From assembly GCA_010909725.1 (NCBI GenBank), contig JAACMV010000008.1, forward strand, positions 496,001-560,000: a stretch of DNA of 64,000 nucleotides, given 5' to 3'. The translations under genes and the position numbers were made by a program. The notes beneath the pieces are model-generated. The model made no database searches and had not been told where the DNA came from. It was given only the letters and a program-made list of their open reading frames with translations. The DNA is from Picochlorum sp. 'celeri' (Eukaryota; Chlorophyta; Trebouxiophyceae). This document shows positions 18,624-29,377 of the stretch, one piece after another. Within the stretch, counting starts at the first letter, position 1. Every line of letters starts with the position of its first letter.

Positions 18624-20648
18624 ATGATTGGAACAACGACGACCACGTCTCTGGAAGGACAGGTTCGAGGTGGAAAAGGAGTGCTTGGGTTGCTGAAAAA
18701 CTTGGTTGGGAATGGAAATTATCAGCCTCAGCAGAATAGAAAGGAGGGCATCTCGGCTGCAGTTGGAGCCCCCGTCGAGGCGGTTGAGAGCGGCCGAGGA
18801 GGAGGAGGAGGAGCCGTAGGGGTGTCGACCCTGGCTCGAGACTCGGTGAAAAGCACGAAAGATGCCGTGGAGGCTGGAGAAGATGCGATTGATTTTGGGT
18901 ACCAGAGAGGTCTGGAAGAGAGATTTGTCATCAAGGATGAGATTGCCAGAGGTGGGAATGGCGTGGTTACGCTTGTGACAGACTCGAGAACCGGACAAGA
19001 GTGGGCAATGAAGAGCATCCCCAAGGTTTTGCGTGAAGACGGTGATAAGAATATTTCAGAGAGAAAGAAGATGGACCACGCGGACGCGATCAAGCGCGAG
19101 GTGGAGGTTTTGAAGAGATTGAGAGGGTGTCTGAACGTTGCCTCTCTTGAGAGTGTGTATGAGGATGATACACATGTGCATATTATCATGGAGTATTGCT
19201 CTGGAGGAGAACTTGTCCATCGTATCGGGAAAGCTCATTATTCGGAGCGTACTGTGGCCTCGTTCATGCGGGCTACCCTGAGGACCTTGGCCCAGTGCCA
19301 TGGGAATGGAATTCTGCACAGGGACATCAAGCCTGGAAATTTCCTGTTGGCTTCCGATAAAGAGGATGCTCCGTTGAAGGCTGTGGACTTTGGTCTGGCA
19401 GTGTTCAATCCAGATATGAAGAAGCCTCGTGGGGACCTCGGCTTGGAAGGGACACCATGGTTTATGGCTCCAGAGACTCTGCAGTCGGAGGTGTACCCAG
19501 AATCTGATATATGGGCAGCAGGGGTGATGGCATATCAGTTATTGACGGGGAAATTCCCTTATAATGACAAGTCAAACCCTTATAACCCATCCCTGACAAA
19601 GGTGTGGAAGTCTATACTCATGGATCAGCTCAATATGAGTGGGTCTCGATGGGATGGTATCAGTGAGGAAGCGAAAGACTTTGTCAAAATGCTTTTGAAC
19701 AAAGACCCGATGAAGCGTCCGTCAGCGAAGGAAGCTCTCAAGCACCCGTGGCTCAAGGGAACAATCGAGGAGCGCTCAAAGGGAAGCCCACTGTCTTTGG
19801 CAGTTGTGCAGAGGATTCAAAGATACTCACAAGCATCTGTCTTCAAAAGAACCGTATTGGAAATGATTGCTGATGAGTTGCTTGATGCCAGTGAGCACGG
19901 CGGAATCGATTGCCCACTCGGGGAAGATAGTCGAGCATTGATCATGCATCCAGCTTCCTCACCCCTGGAATATTTGTATGAGAGGCTCAGGTTGGTTGAC
20001 AGGGCATCCGTGGACCGCTCGGTTTTGGCTCAAGGCCTTCGAGATATGGGGTACAAGCTCTCCAATGAGGAGGTTGAACGCTTGCTGGACCAACTGGACG
20101 TCGGATTCACAGGTCAAGTCGGCAAGACTCAATTTGCTGCATCTCAGATGGATTGGAGAGCTATCCAAAGTAACACGGAGCAGTGGCTCAACTATGCAAG
20201 AAAGGTTTTTGCTGACCTTGACAAAGACAAGGATGGCATTCTCAGTGCTGAAGACATGGCTGCACTTTTACGCCACAAATTGCCTCCATCAGAGGTGGAA
20301 GGTGCACTGCGTCATGCTATTGCAGAGGCAGCCAAGCGCCGCAGCGAGCCACATGAGGAGCACGAACCAGCAGATCCAGAGGGTTCGGTAGGAAAGGATT
20401 CGAGCGCCCACGGCAGTGCATACGACAAATCAATCAGAGATGGAATGAATTTCAGACAATTCCTTCGAATGCTTAGTCCAGGATCCTACGATTCCTTGGA
20501 CTTGTTTGAAGAGCGCATGGGTTCTCCAGGGAGCAGAATGTCTGGTTCTTTGCATGCAATTGGCTCATTTAATGAGGTCGATAAATTGCTGGAGAAGAGC
20601 GTTAAAGGGGGCACAATGTTTGCAGTAAGCCCAGGAAATGGTGTGTGA
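18624..20648 (+). CDS. Calcium-dependent protein kinase (CDPK) with reduced EF hands
   Basis: 674 residues, single exon. A Gly-rich variable N-terminus (about 1-95) precedes a complete Ser/Thr kinase domain. It has the GGNGVV loop, AMKSIPK (VAIK Lys), HRDIKPGNFLL, DFG in VDFGLAVF, APE in MAPETL, and an insert before the D-x-W-A-A-G motif. A CDPK-type junction follows (ALKHPWLKG...). Of the C-terminal EF hands only DLDKDKDGILSAED is canonical-looking. The DVGFTGQVGKTQ loop lacks the usual acidic position 12, and the outer two are degenerate or interrupted by a charged insert (SEPHEEHEPADPEG). It is expected to phosphorylate Ser/Thr in response to calcium, but with fewer calcium sites than standard CDPKs. 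Confidence 0.9.
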   Translation: MIGTTTTTSLEGQVRGGKGVLGLLKNLVGNGNYQPQQNRKEGISAAVGAPVEAVESGRGGGGGAVGVSTLARDSVKSTKDAVEAGEDAIDFGYQRGLEERFVIKDEIARGGNGVVTLVTDSRTGQEWAMKSIPKVLREDGDKNISERKKMDHADAIKREVEVLKRLRGCLNVASLESVYEDDTHVHIIMEYCSGGELVHRIGKAHYSERTVASFMRATLRTLAQCHGNGILHRDIKPGNFLLASDKEDAPLKAVDFGLAVFNPDMKKPRGDLGLEGTPWFMAPETLQSEVYPESDIWAAGVMAYQLLTGKFPYNDKSNPYNPSLTKVWKSILMDQLNMSGSRWDGISEEAKDFVKMLLNKDPMKRPSAKEALKHPWLKGTIEERSKGSPLSLAVVQRIQRYSQASVFKRTVLEMIADELLDASEHGGIDCPLGEDSRALIMHPASSPLEYLYERLRLVDRASVDRSVLAQGLRDMGYKLSNEEVERLLDQLDVGFTGQVGKTQFAASQMDWRAIQSNTEQWLNYARKVFADLDKDKDGILSAEDMAALLRHKLPPSEVEGALRHAIAEAAKRRSEPHEEHEPADPEGSVGKDSSAHGSAYDKSIRDGMNFRQFLRMLSPGSYDSLDLFEERMGSPGSRMSGSLHAIGSFNEVDKLLEKSVKGGTMFAVSPGNGV

Positions 20649-20762
20649 TGGACCATTTCGAGCCAATTTTGAAATCGAGTATTTTGAGCGGAGAGTTTCA
20701 TTTCTTTTTTGAGCGTTTATTAAATGTTGAGAGTCTATGAATACAACAGTAGTGTAAAGTGT

Positions 20763-21248
20763 CTATTTTTTCTTTTTGAGGCCAAGCGTTATTGTATTAA
20801 TGCCCCACCTGGGATTGTTGCTGCTCAAAGCTGCCATTATTGTATCGTACTGCTTGCCTCTACAATCAAAGTACACAGTCTCCCAATTATCATACGGCCT
20901 TTGACCGTACCCTTCCTTTTCAAAACTTCCCGACAACTTGGCCTCTTTCAGCACAACCCCGGAACAGCCGACAAGAATGTCTCCGACGCTAACCTGCCCG
21001 TTCTTGTCCGCATTGGACCCTGGCTCTATGCTCTCCACGAAGACGAGCTTGTCGGTCACGTTCTCGGCTAATGTGATTCCCAGAGGCTGTTTGATGGTGA
21101 CTCTCACAACGTCAGGGTCCTCATCCGCGGAGGAATCCGCGCTTTGTGCTCTCGTGCAAGAAATCCAACGGCGTGACATCAGTATGTGCCCTGTCGGTTT
21201 CTTCAACTTGGTCGGTACTGCCGCTCTGCGCACTCGTGCATGCATCAT
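20763..21248 (-). CDS. PDZ-domain protein with likely organelle transit peptide
   Basis: About 161 residues from the ATG pair at 21248 (MMHARVRRAAVPTKLKKP). The frame also extends upstream to 21383, but the basic N-terminus beginning here looks like a plastid or mitochondrial targeting peptide. The rest is one PDZ domain: carboxylate loop PLGITL, VFVESIEPGSNADKNGQVSVGDILVGCSG, ending in a basic tail (GLKKKK). Single-PDZ plastid proteins of this size are widespread in algae. The ligand and partner are unknown. Confidence 0.7.
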   Translation of the reverse strand: MMHARVRRAAVPTKLKKPTGHILMSRRWISCTRAQSADSSADEDPDVVRVTIKQPLGITLAENVTDKLVFVESIEPGSNADKNGQVSVGDILVGCSGVVLKEAKLSGSFEKEGYGQRPYDNWETVYFDCRGKQYDTIMAALSSNNPRWGINTITLGLKKKK

Positions 21249-21487
21249 GATGGCTTTCTCTAGTTTTATCAGAACAAATAAGTCCTCGATCAAGAATCGA
21301 TGCGCCCAATGTATCTCAGACTGTGAAATTTGAAATTTTTTAAAGTGTGGCCAGGATGATGAGCACCCATCATGTTCATACAATATGAGGGAAATTTCCG
21401 CCCCCTGGACAGAGGAATTCTATATTCAACCCATATTTAATGATCAGAATCGTATTCTTGTGATTCTACTGAAGAACGTATCGTCAA

Positions 21488-22243
21488 ATGTCCACAAATC
21501 CTTTGGAAGACCCAGAAATTGCGAAAAAATTTGTAAAGACATCTGCTCTTCTCTCTAGCAGCGGCACATTCAAATCTAGCGAAGGATGTCCAGTCATCAG
21601 CAATAATTCGACACCACAGATTCAAGGGGGAGGATGTCCAGTTGTCGGAGTGAACCCTGGCAACCAAATGGCTCCTTCCCCAAACCAGCCTGCATTCTCT
21701 GACCAGACGAAGCCGTTGCAGAAAGACAGACAAGTTTCGTCGATCCCAATGGCAGAAAACAAGCAAGGTGAAGAGGAGAACTGGGTATATCCCTCTGAAC
21801 AGATGTTTTATAATGCAATGAAGAGGAAGGGGTGGACACCAACAGAGGAGGACATGCCTGCTGTCGTAGCGATCCATAATGCAGTAAATGAGAGAGCATG
21901 GGCTGAGATTCTGAATTGGGAAGCTCATCAAGGCATTTCTTCTTCGTGTGGCGGCCCAAAGCTAGTGAAGTTTCGGGGCAGGCCCCGGGATTTTTCTCCA
22001 AAGGCAAGGCTGTTAAATATGCTGGGGTACAAACTTCCCTTTGACAGACATGATTGGATCGTAGACCGATGTGGTACCGAGGTTAGATATGTGATAGATT
22101 TTTACAATGGAGCATCGTCAGCAAACATGCCTGCCGCTCTACATCTGGATGTTCGGCCAGCTCTTGACAGTCCATGGTTGCTGTTTGAGAGGCTTTCCAT
22201 GCAGGTCAAATGGATGCTCTCTGGACGATGGTACAAGGAATGA
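21488..22243 (+). CDS. HCCS: Cytochrome c heme lyase (holocytochrome c synthase)
   Basis: 251 residues, single exon. Two Cys-Pro heme-regulatory motifs lie in the N-terminal part (GCPVI and GCPVV). The conserved body has VYPSEQMFYNAMKRKGW, DMPAVVAIHNAVNERAW, GPKLVKFRGRPRDFSPKARLLNMLGYKLPFDRHDWIVDRCG and VRYVIDFYNG, all typical of HCCS. The enzyme attaches heme to mitochondrial cytochrome c in the intermembrane space (system III). It excludes land plants as the source, since they use system I, and fits chlorophyte-type algae. It converges on the PreP gene with 33 bp between stops. Confidence 0.95.
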   Translation: MSTNPLEDPEIAKKFVKTSALLSSSGTFKSSEGCPVISNNSTPQIQGGGCPVVGVNPGNQMAPSPNQPAFSDQTKPLQKDRQVSSIPMAENKQGEEENWVYPSEQMFYNAMKRKGWTPTEEDMPAVVAIHNAVNERAWAEILNWEAHQGISSSCGGPKLVKFRGRPRDFSPKARLLNMLGYKLPFDRHDWIVDRCGTEVRYVIDFYNGASSANMPAALHLDVRPALDSPWLLFERLSMQVKWMLSGRWYKE

Positions 22244-22276
22244 ATGGTGAAGTTACATTTTTTAATTTGTAAAATG

Positions 22277-25200
22277 TTACAAGACTCGTTTGATTTCTTG
22301 GAAGAATCCCTCCCGTTCCTTATTTGCAGCCTCAACCCGCTCAGAAGATGTGACTGCAACCACCTGTCCATTCATGCGCACTGCATCCAACGCTTCTGCG
22401 AATTCTTTGAAGTCTTTTAATGTTGTTCCAAGCACTTCGTCTCTCCTGATCTGGCGCTGCTCTTCCGTGACACCCAGGATGTGTCGCATGAATGCTGTCC
22501 TACCCTTGGAATCAGGGAGCTGATAGGAGTCAATATCACCAATTGTTCCGATGATTGACTTGTTCAGCTCTTCAGATGTCAAATCGAGATTTCTCAGGAA
22601 ATCAGGAGTGCCATCATATACATCGACAGTGGAGAGAAGGTTTGGATCTCTGTATGAGAGGTATGAGAACATACCAGAATGGGTGTCAAAGTCACAGAAA
22701 CCTCCGTAGGCTCCCCCAGAAACTCTGACTCTATCCCAAATCCAAGTCGTTCCCAGAAGCTTGTTGATGACATATGATGATCCAGAGAGCTCATATCCAG
22801 CGTCTTCGTACAGGTTTGCTCCCTTGCAGACATAGTTTACCTGGGTAGGAACAACCAAGGCGGTGTTCTGTCGTGGCAAGATTGCATTCCAGTCATTCTC
22901 TCCCGAATGTGACAAAGCTGGAATGGATGACCAGAAGTCTTTCAAGGCCTTATCTGCAGCAGAAAGAGCTCCTTCATCACCCGTGATGTTCACCAAGGCT
23001 CCTTTCTGCTGCAAAATCGCTGAACGGATGGTCTCAAGGTCCTTCTTTACACCATCCCAGTCTGATTCCACTCTCGACACTAGCTTTCTGATCTTATCCA
23101 GATACATCACTCCACCCATCTCTTCTCCAACCCACCCAGCTGTGCTTCTTTGCGCATCCAGTCTTGTTCCTGCAAAACTATGACCACTGCCAATGATGCC
23201 ACCCTCAAGAGAGCTCTTCGTTTCCAAGACCATCTGCTTGAACCTTTCCTTATCGTCTAGTTTGGCTGAGACAAGAATATCCCGTGTGATATCCAGCATG
23301 TCCTGGGTTTTGCCTGCCATTGTTTTTCCCCGCACCATGATGTAGCCCACAGGGTCAGAGGAGCCCCTGACAGCTGATACGAATGGGGATACGCCGATTC
23401 CACCAGTTTTTCTGCCAATACGCTCTGTCAATTCAATGAAGCTCTCCTTTTCGGTTCCCATCTGTGTGAGAGATCGACAGAAAAGAGGAACCAAATGCAA
23501 GAGATTGCTTGGGACCGACTTCAAGTCAAATGCAATGTCCATGTATAAAACGTCATTCGTGAAAAGATCGTGTGCAAGAGTTGTGACTCCAGACTCGGAT
23601 GAAGTGATGGCTGTTGGGACTGGCGTGACATCTTTTGGAATATCAGCAACACTCAAGCTGGGCACACACGAGAGTGCCTCTGGTGGATCTGGTGTTTCCT
23701 GCTTCTCTTTCAGAACTTTGGTCGCCTCAATGACCTGATCAAGACTTGCCTCAAGCCTCTGTCTCTCTTGCTCCAACCGCTCTTTTTCCATGGTCTCCAT
23801 CTCCTTGCTCAACTGATCATCTGGATTCAATTCAACAGTCACCCTGTGAGCATTGTCCAGCAAGTATTTGCGAATCAAGGGGCTGAAGACATCCTCTCCT
23901 GCATCCAGACGGGCCTTGAACGCTGAAAGATCATCCTGCCACTTCATTGGTCTGAATGGATCCCTATCGTAAATCCAATTAGACATTGCTCTCAACATGA
24001 GAGACAGACCCCTTGGGAACCTGCCTGTGTTGTTCTCCCTAAGGCTGAATTCAATCGTATTGATGGCTGCTTCAACAGCGCTTGATGCAAATCCTTCCTT
24101 TTCCAACCGCTCCAAAGTTTCAATGATCAGTTTTTCAACCTTGCTAGCATCCTCTTGCTTCACACCTTTCAGACCAATCGAAAATATTGGCTGGCACAAT
24201 TCATCCTCAACACCTCCTCCAATAATACTTTCTCCCAGGCCACTGTCCGTCAAGGCTTTTCTGAGCGGTGACGCAGATGTTCCCAACATCAAATAATTCA
24301 GGAATCCTAAACCAAGCTCGGTCTCCAGGTCCAATGGCTCCTCGGAAAGCAACCAGTTGACAGACAGGAATGACTTGGGCTCCTCTTCCGACCCATCTGC
24401 TTCCCCGACCGCATATTTTTCTACAACTCTCCTTGGTTGATCAAAAAGCTTCTGCAACTGGACAGAAGAGTTCACCTGTCTCTCCTCAAATTCATCCAAG
24501 TAGCCACTGAGAATCCTGAGTCTCTCCTCTGCTGGATCGTCTCCATAGAACCAGAATCGAGCATTGCTTGGGTGATAGTATGATTCATAGAATCCTTTGA
24601 ATTCCTCAAAGGTCAAATCAGGAATGTTCCTTGGATCGCCTCCAGAGTCCTTTGCATAGGATGTGTCTGGGAAGAGAACATTCTGAGTCACCCTACCATT
24701 CACCGAGTCTGGAGACGAGTACACGCCCTTCATCTCATTGTATACGACACCTTTATACGTCAAAGGGTCGGAGGGGTTGTCAAGTTCCAAATGCCATCCC
24801 TCCTGAGCGAAAATTTGAGGATCTCTGATACAATTTGGATGCAGCACAGCATCAAGATATACATCAACCAGATTGTAAAAGTCCTGAAGATTGGCAGACG
24901 CAACTGGATAACAGGTTCTATCAGGATACGTGAACGCATTCAGAAACGTATTCAGAGACCCTTTGAGCAACTCCACAAATGGCTCTTTAATGGGGTACTT
25001 TCTGGATCCACAGAGAACACTGTGCTCCAAGATATGGGGAGTTCCCTTTGAATTGTCCACGGGAGTCCTCAAAGTGACACCAAATGTCTTATTTTCATCC
25101 GAATTCACGACAGACATCACCTGTGCCCCTGTCTTGTCATGTCTATACAACCCAACCCGAGATCCATACTCGGCAATGTACTGCTCTTCCACCAGGGTAA

Positions 25201-25414
25201 ACCCATGAGCCTGTTTCGCCATCGGAGCCTGTGATGGCGCATTATCGGTCTCTGCTGCAGTAGAAGCAGCCGGCACAGACACCATCCTCCTGGCATGGTG
25301 CCCGGAAGCCACAGTGTGTGGCCTCAGGCTTCGAGAAACACTGTTGCTGTACATCCTCCTCTGCACGACATGAAGACCCATCATCGTTTTATTATCTCCA
25401 CTCAAAACACCCAT
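22277..25414 (-). CDS. PREP: Presequence protease (PreP), M16C metallopeptidase
   Basis: About 1045 residues from the ATG at 25412-25414; the frame continues to a GTG at 25438. The N-terminus (SVSRSLRPHTVASGHHARRM) is basic and suited to mitochondrial or dual plastid targeting. The inverted zinc motif HILEH in GTPHILEHSVLCGSRKYP is followed by FLNAFTYPDRTCYPVAS, and the distal acidic ligand lies in VYNEMKGVYSSPD. Two M16 halves are linked by a helical hairpin region (KEMETMEKERLEQERQRLEASL), as in PreP. It degrades cleaved targeting peptides and other short peptides in organelles. The length is normal for the family. Confidence 0.95.
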   Translation of the reverse strand: MGVLSGDNKTMMGLHVVQRRMYSNSVSRSLRPHTVASGHHARRMVSVPAASTAAETDNAPSQAPMAKQAHGFTLVEEQYIAEYGSRVGLYRHDKTGAQVMSVVNSDENKTFGVTLRTPVDNSKGTPHILEHSVLCGSRKYPIKEPFVELLKGSLNTFLNAFTYPDRTCYPVASANLQDFYNLVDVYLDAVLHPNCIRDPQIFAQEGWHLELDNPSDPLTYKGVVYNEMKGVYSSPDSVNGRVTQNVLFPDTSYAKDSGGDPRNIPDLTFEEFKGFYESYYHPSNARFWFYGDDPAEERLRILSGYLDEFEERQVNSSVQLQKLFDQPRRVVEKYAVGEADGSEEEPKSFLSVNWLLSEEPLDLETELGLGFLNYLMLGTSASPLRKALTDSGLGESIIGGGVEDELCQPIFSIGLKGVKQEDASKVEKLIIETLERLEKEGFASSAVEAAINTIEFSLRENNTGRFPRGLSLMLRAMSNWIYDRDPFRPMKWQDDLSAFKARLDAGEDVFSPLIRKYLLDNAHRVTVELNPDDQLSKEMETMEKERLEQERQRLEASLDQVIEATKVLKEKQETPDPPEALSCVPSLSVADIPKDVTPVPTAITSSESGVTTLAHDLFTNDVLYMDIAFDLKSVPSNLLHLVPLFCRSLTQMGTEKESFIELTERIGRKTGGIGVSPFVSAVRGSSDPVGYIMVRGKTMAGKTQDMLDITRDILVSAKLDDKERFKQMVLETKSSLEGGIIGSGHSFAGTRLDAQRSTAGWVGEEMGGVMYLDKIRKLVSRVESDWDGVKKDLETIRSAILQQKGALVNITGDEGALSAADKALKDFWSSIPALSHSGENDWNAILPRQNTALVVPTQVNYVCKGANLYEDAGYELSGSSYVINKLLGTTWIWDRVRVSGGAYGGFCDFDTHSGMFSYLSYRDPNLLSTVDVYDGTPDFLRNLDLTSEELNKSIIGTIGDIDSYQLPDSKGRTAFMRHILGVTEEQRQIRRDEVLGTTLKDFKEFAEALDAVRMNGQVVAVTSSERVEAANKEREGFFQEIKRVL

Positions 25415-25892
25415 GACTGTCAGAAAAACGCACCGCACACACCCCAGACACCTTCGTCAGACAAGACACAGTGGAAAAAGAAGAAGGCACAGACGTGCTC
25501 CTTGACATGGTTCCAAAACGCATACTCTCAATACTCCTCGCAAGCTTGGACAGCAATGCCACAGATGATTCAAATACTTTTTTTCCAGCCAGTGTTGTCA
25601 ACAATCCACGGTACGTTGTGATTCCTTCGCGAGTGCCCACTACCACAGACGATCCGATGTTTCAAAGCAATGCGCGTACAGGTGTCTATAACCCAATAAT
25701 TCAAAGTTTTCTATGTATTCTATTTGAATTGGAAGAAACGAGGACATCCTGTGGTATAAGAGGCATTCACAAACGTTGTTCTCAATCTCTTTAATTAGGA
25801 CCATCTGGTGGACTTTAGACTCTGGTCATGTAGTTAGTCTGACACTCGGCAGATGTTCTGGCTGACATATATAGCCATACATCTGTTGAATC
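25415..25892. other. Divergent promoter region PreP/UBA5
   Basis: No gene recognised. Overlapping open frames on both strands around 25390-25800 lack domains and look fortuitous. Confidence 0.35.
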
Positions 25893-27248
25893 ATGGAGGA
25901 ACTAAGCACTCACCTCAGATCACTCCAGGTACGTTGATACTCTTGGCCCCTCGTGGAACGACGAGTCCTCTCTTACGCGTAGTACCCATATCCACAGAGT
26001 GCACTAAAGGAAGCAGTGAGCCATGGGCCTTTGTCAGATGATATCAAACGAACGGCAAAGGAGGTTCAGACGGCTCTCGGATCGCTGGTTGAGAAGAATG
26101 GCAATGTCGCTGCTCCACGGGAGAAGACAGAAAAAATGAGTGACCAGGTCGTCGATACAAACCCATATAGTCGCCTTATGGCTCTGCAGAGGATGGGGAT
26201 TGTGGAGAATTACGAGAAGATTCGATCCTGCACGGTGGCAGTTGTTGGGATTGGTGGTGTTGGGAGCGTTGCTGCTGAAATGTTGACACGGTGTGGCATC
26301 GGCCGGCTGTTGTTGTATGATTATGACAAGGTAGAGCTGGCGAACATGAATAGGTTATTTTTCAGGCCAGAGCAATGCGGATTGACCAAGACAGAAGCAG
26401 CTGCAGACACATTGACTGACATCAACCCTGATGTTGAGATTGAGCCATATACCATGAATATTACCACGATCCAAGGATTTGATGCGTTTAAGAATTCTAT
26501 AACTGATGAAAACGATGCGTCGCGGGTGGACTTGGTGCTGTCCTGTGTGGATAATTATGAGGCTCGGATGACCATAAATCAGGTGTGCTTGGAGCTGGGA
26601 CAGACATGGATGGAGTCGGGGGTGTCTGAGGATGCGGTGTCCGGTCACATTCAGGTTGTACAGCCTGGAAAAACTGCATGTTTTGCTTGCGTGCCCCCTT
26701 TGGTGGTTGCCTCTGGGATTGATGAGAAGACGCTCAAAAGAGAGGGTGTCTGTGCAGCATCCCTACCCACTACAATGGGCATCGTTGCTGGCATGCTGGT
26801 GCAAAATACACTAAAATACTTGCTTGGATTTGGACAGGTGACGCAGTATTTGGGATACTCGTCACTGACAGACTATTTCCCCACGATGGAAATAAAGCCC
26901 AATCCAACATGTGATAACACAGAATGCGTCAAACGGCAAGAGGAATGGAATGCCGGTGCCGAAGAAAGGCAGGCACTAGAAGAAAAGGAACAAGAAGCTA
27001 GCAGGATTGCCGAATTAGATGACGACGTGGTCCATGAAACAAACGAGTGGGGTATAGAGGTGGTTGATGATACAGATGGGCCATCTGCACCAAACGCGTC
27101 TACAGCATCCGCACAACTTCCCGTTGGTGTACAATACGCGCATGATGTAGGACATACACAGCCCGTCAGTTCCAAGCCAGAGGGCAGGAGTGCAGCTGAG
27201 GACATGATGATGGAAGAACTTTTAGCTAAATTAGAAGCTATACAGTAA
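25893..27248 (+). CDS. UBA5: UFM1-activating enzyme E1 (UBA5)
   Basis: Exon 1 is 25893-25928 ([12 protein letters not shown]) and exon 2 is 26010-27248, joined in phase 0 across an 81-nt intron (GTACGT...AAAG); 424 residues. The ThiF-type adenylation domain has [23 protein letters not shown] (nucleotide loop), [15 protein letters not shown] and [14 protein letters not shown]. Zinc cysteines occur in CFAC and CDNTEC. The catalytic Cys is in [14 protein letters not shown], the UBA5 position. The C-terminal region holds a short acidic and hydrophobic stretch ([10 protein letters not shown]) that could be the UFM1-interacting motif. It starts the ufmylation cascade, which acts on ER-bound ribosomes. 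It ends only 7 bp from the stop of the convergent PRA1 gene. Confidence 0.9.
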
Positions 27249-27255
27249 CACAATG

Positions 27256-28258
27256 CTATTTCCACGATTCGTTTCTTCCTCTATATATTCGGCTGATTGA
27301 TTGCATCAGCCAGTCTCTCCATACCAGGCCATAATAAAATGTCCAGCGAAATCCCTGGATGCAAGATTGCCGGCATGCCATGCCAATCTCTCTACATATT
27401 CTCCTCGAGTCGCCACCGTCTCCCCGCCAAAAATTCTTGAGAGAATACGCAATAGGCCTTTTCCCTCGATATCTGCACTCCGACGCAGACGCCCTGCTCG
27501 CTGCATGCACCATAATGACCACCACAGACACCATCATGGCAAGAAGCAGTATTGGCATGCATTTTGAGTACACCATCGCCATCCACGTCAACGCTGCTAT
27601 CAAAATCGTCTTATTACTACTTCCACCGCCGAGGTCCGCTGAGCCAATCTCTTGCTGCTGCTGCTGCGTTCCGCGCGATGCTTGCAACGCTCTCTCATAA
27701 TTGCTGTACACGTTGAACCCCAACACAGCAATCCCTACAATCGACCGCGGCCTCAGATACGTCATTAATACGAGTATGCATAGGAAAACTCTCATATAAT
27801 TGCCAAAATAGTACACGAGATTCTCCTGCAACCAGGAAAAATGCGTCAGTAACTCAAGCCATGCAACATACATACTCTTGATCCCAACGTACATCCACCC
27901 TCTCCGCTAAAAGATCCAAACTGGCAGGAATACTGAACGATCCCCCACCACGTGGAATTTTATTACCCCCTTGACCTCCAAATTCACTCCACGACTTGGC
28001 ATCCCGCTTCACATCTTCCAATCCCAGAAATTCTACAAATGGCCCCTTATATCGCTGATATCGCTGACGAACCCCAGCATGCTCCTTTTTTGGTTTATCT
28101 TTATGATTTCTATCTGAAACAATCAGTTCTGCTGTCCGCATTCTCTCAAGAGTGGAAAGGCCTCGGACTGTGTCTGTGCCCTCCAGGGGAACGCTCGGAA
28201 CCAGGGGATTCCTCTGCAGATTCCATGATGATGGTCTCCTCAACCACCCAAAATCCAT
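27256..28258 (-). CDS. PRA1-family membrane protein (prenylated Rab acceptor)
   Basis: ATG at 28256-28258. The N-terminal frame (MDFGWLRRPSS...) and the C-terminal frame are offset by one. A 34-nt intron at 27900-27933 (donor GTATTC, acceptor GAGAG) would join 27934-28258 to 27256-27899 and give 322 residues; this is the best candidate but its acceptor is poor. The PRA1 core is WLELLTHFSWLQENLVYYFGNYMRVFLCILVLMTYLRPRSIVGIAVLGFN, with two hydrophobic hairpins (a second at TILIAALTWMAMVYSKCMPILLLAMMV). A poly-Gln run lies between the hairpins. PRA1 proteins sit in Golgi and endosomal membranes and bind Rab GTPases. Confidence 0.7.
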
Positions 28259-28668
28259 GGTAATACCATAGCAGTAATAGGCTATTCGAACGTGGATTCA
28301 TACCACAGAGTGAGATCTCTGAATTAAGAGATCGGATCTCTCGGAGGACATCCCTCGATCAATTTCATTTCACCCCACGATCCTGTAATTAATTTTCATT
28401 CCGATAGACGACCAGTCAAAATAAAAATAAGCGATTCGAATAGTAGTAATACGAACACGCCCGCATTACAATCTCTGCGGAAGGGAGGGAGGAAAAATTC
28501 AAGAAGAGGAAGAAGAAGGCAACACGAATAATACTGGTCTGCGTTCAACAGAGACTGCAGGTGAGACTGCCCGGCAGTGCCACGCATAGAGTTCATAGGC
28601 GTGAATCGCCGATATGCAATGCCAGGAGGAGGGTGGATGGACTTTTCACATCAGAGGGGAAGGGGAAG
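28259..28668. other. Divergent promoter region PRA1/NUMOD3-like gene
   Basis: No gene recognised. A consensus-like 5' splice site (CAG followed by GTGAGA) at 28558-28565, with a pyrimidine-rich TTTTCACATCAG further down, suggests a possible 5'-UTR intron of the following gene. Confidence 0.35.
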
Positions 28669-29322
28669 ATGAGCACGAGAGAGGAGGAGGCCATGGTGTC
28701 TTCTGACAGGGAGAGGGAAGAGGAGGAGACAGAAAAGAAGAAGACGCCACGGCAAAAGAGAAAGCCCATGAGTGAAGAGACCAAGAGGAAAATTGCTGCG
28801 GCAAAGAGAGGGAAGCAGCAGACGGAGGAGACAAGGCAAAAGATTTCAGATGCCATGAAGCGCCGCACCTTGTCTATTGGCCATCGGTTCCACATTGCAG
28901 AATCCAAGAGGGGGAAGTGCCATTCCCCGGAGACGAGAGAAAAGATTTCGAGGGCAGTGTCATCCACAAAGACAATGCTGAAGAAACAGAGGCTGGCAGA
29001 AAGGGCTGCCTCTGTTGCAGCAGCAGCCACTGCAGATCTGAGACCAGCATTCAAGGACTCGGCCATGCAAGAGGATGAGGATGAGCTCATCCTGGATATG
29101 ATTGAGCTGGAAAAGGCAGTGATCGAGGTCACAATGCTACGAGATCAGTTGACGATGTGGATGGAGGCGTATGAGAACAAGTATGGTAGAAAGCCAGATC
29201 TGACAGAGACATCAGAATCTCATCCCCATGTCTATGGAAGATTTGTAAGGTATGTAGCCCTCCGGGAGATTGTTCGGCGGTCATCTATGAGGATTGGTTC
29301 ATCCCCTGCTGTATGGAATTGA
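28669..29322 (+). CDS. NUMOD3-motif protein, probably DNA-binding
   Basis: 217 residues from the ATG at 28669. A Lys/Arg/Glu-rich N-terminus is followed by two or three NUMOD3-type motifs (KPMSEETKRKIAAAKRGK, QTEETRQKISDAMKRR, HSPETREKISRAV). These are short helical DNA-binding modules first described in homing endonucleases and found in some plastid-targeted plant proteins. The second half is helical (LILDMIELEKAVIEVTMLRDQLTMWMEAYENKYGRKP) and has no nuclease motif that I can see. It may be an organelle nucleoid or transcription-related factor. This is inference. Confidence 0.55.
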   Translation: MSTREEEAMVSSDREREEEETEKKKTPRQKRKPMSEETKRKIAAAKRGKQQTEETRQKISDAMKRRTLSIGHRFHIAESKRGKCHSPETREKISRAVSSTKTMLKKQRLAERAASVAAAATADLRPAFKDSAMQEDEDELILDMIELEKAVIEVTMLRDQLTMWMEAYENKYGRKPDLTETSESHPHVYGRFVRYVALREIVRRSSMRIGSSPAVWN

Positions 29323-29377
29323 TTTCAAAATCAATTCCGTACAATACTTGTTTGTAAACGTTGTAAACGACGTGGTC

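Noticed and set aside
25392..25794. Overlapping frames upstream of UBA5 and PreP
   Set aside because: Both strands open without domains; better explained as a promoter region.
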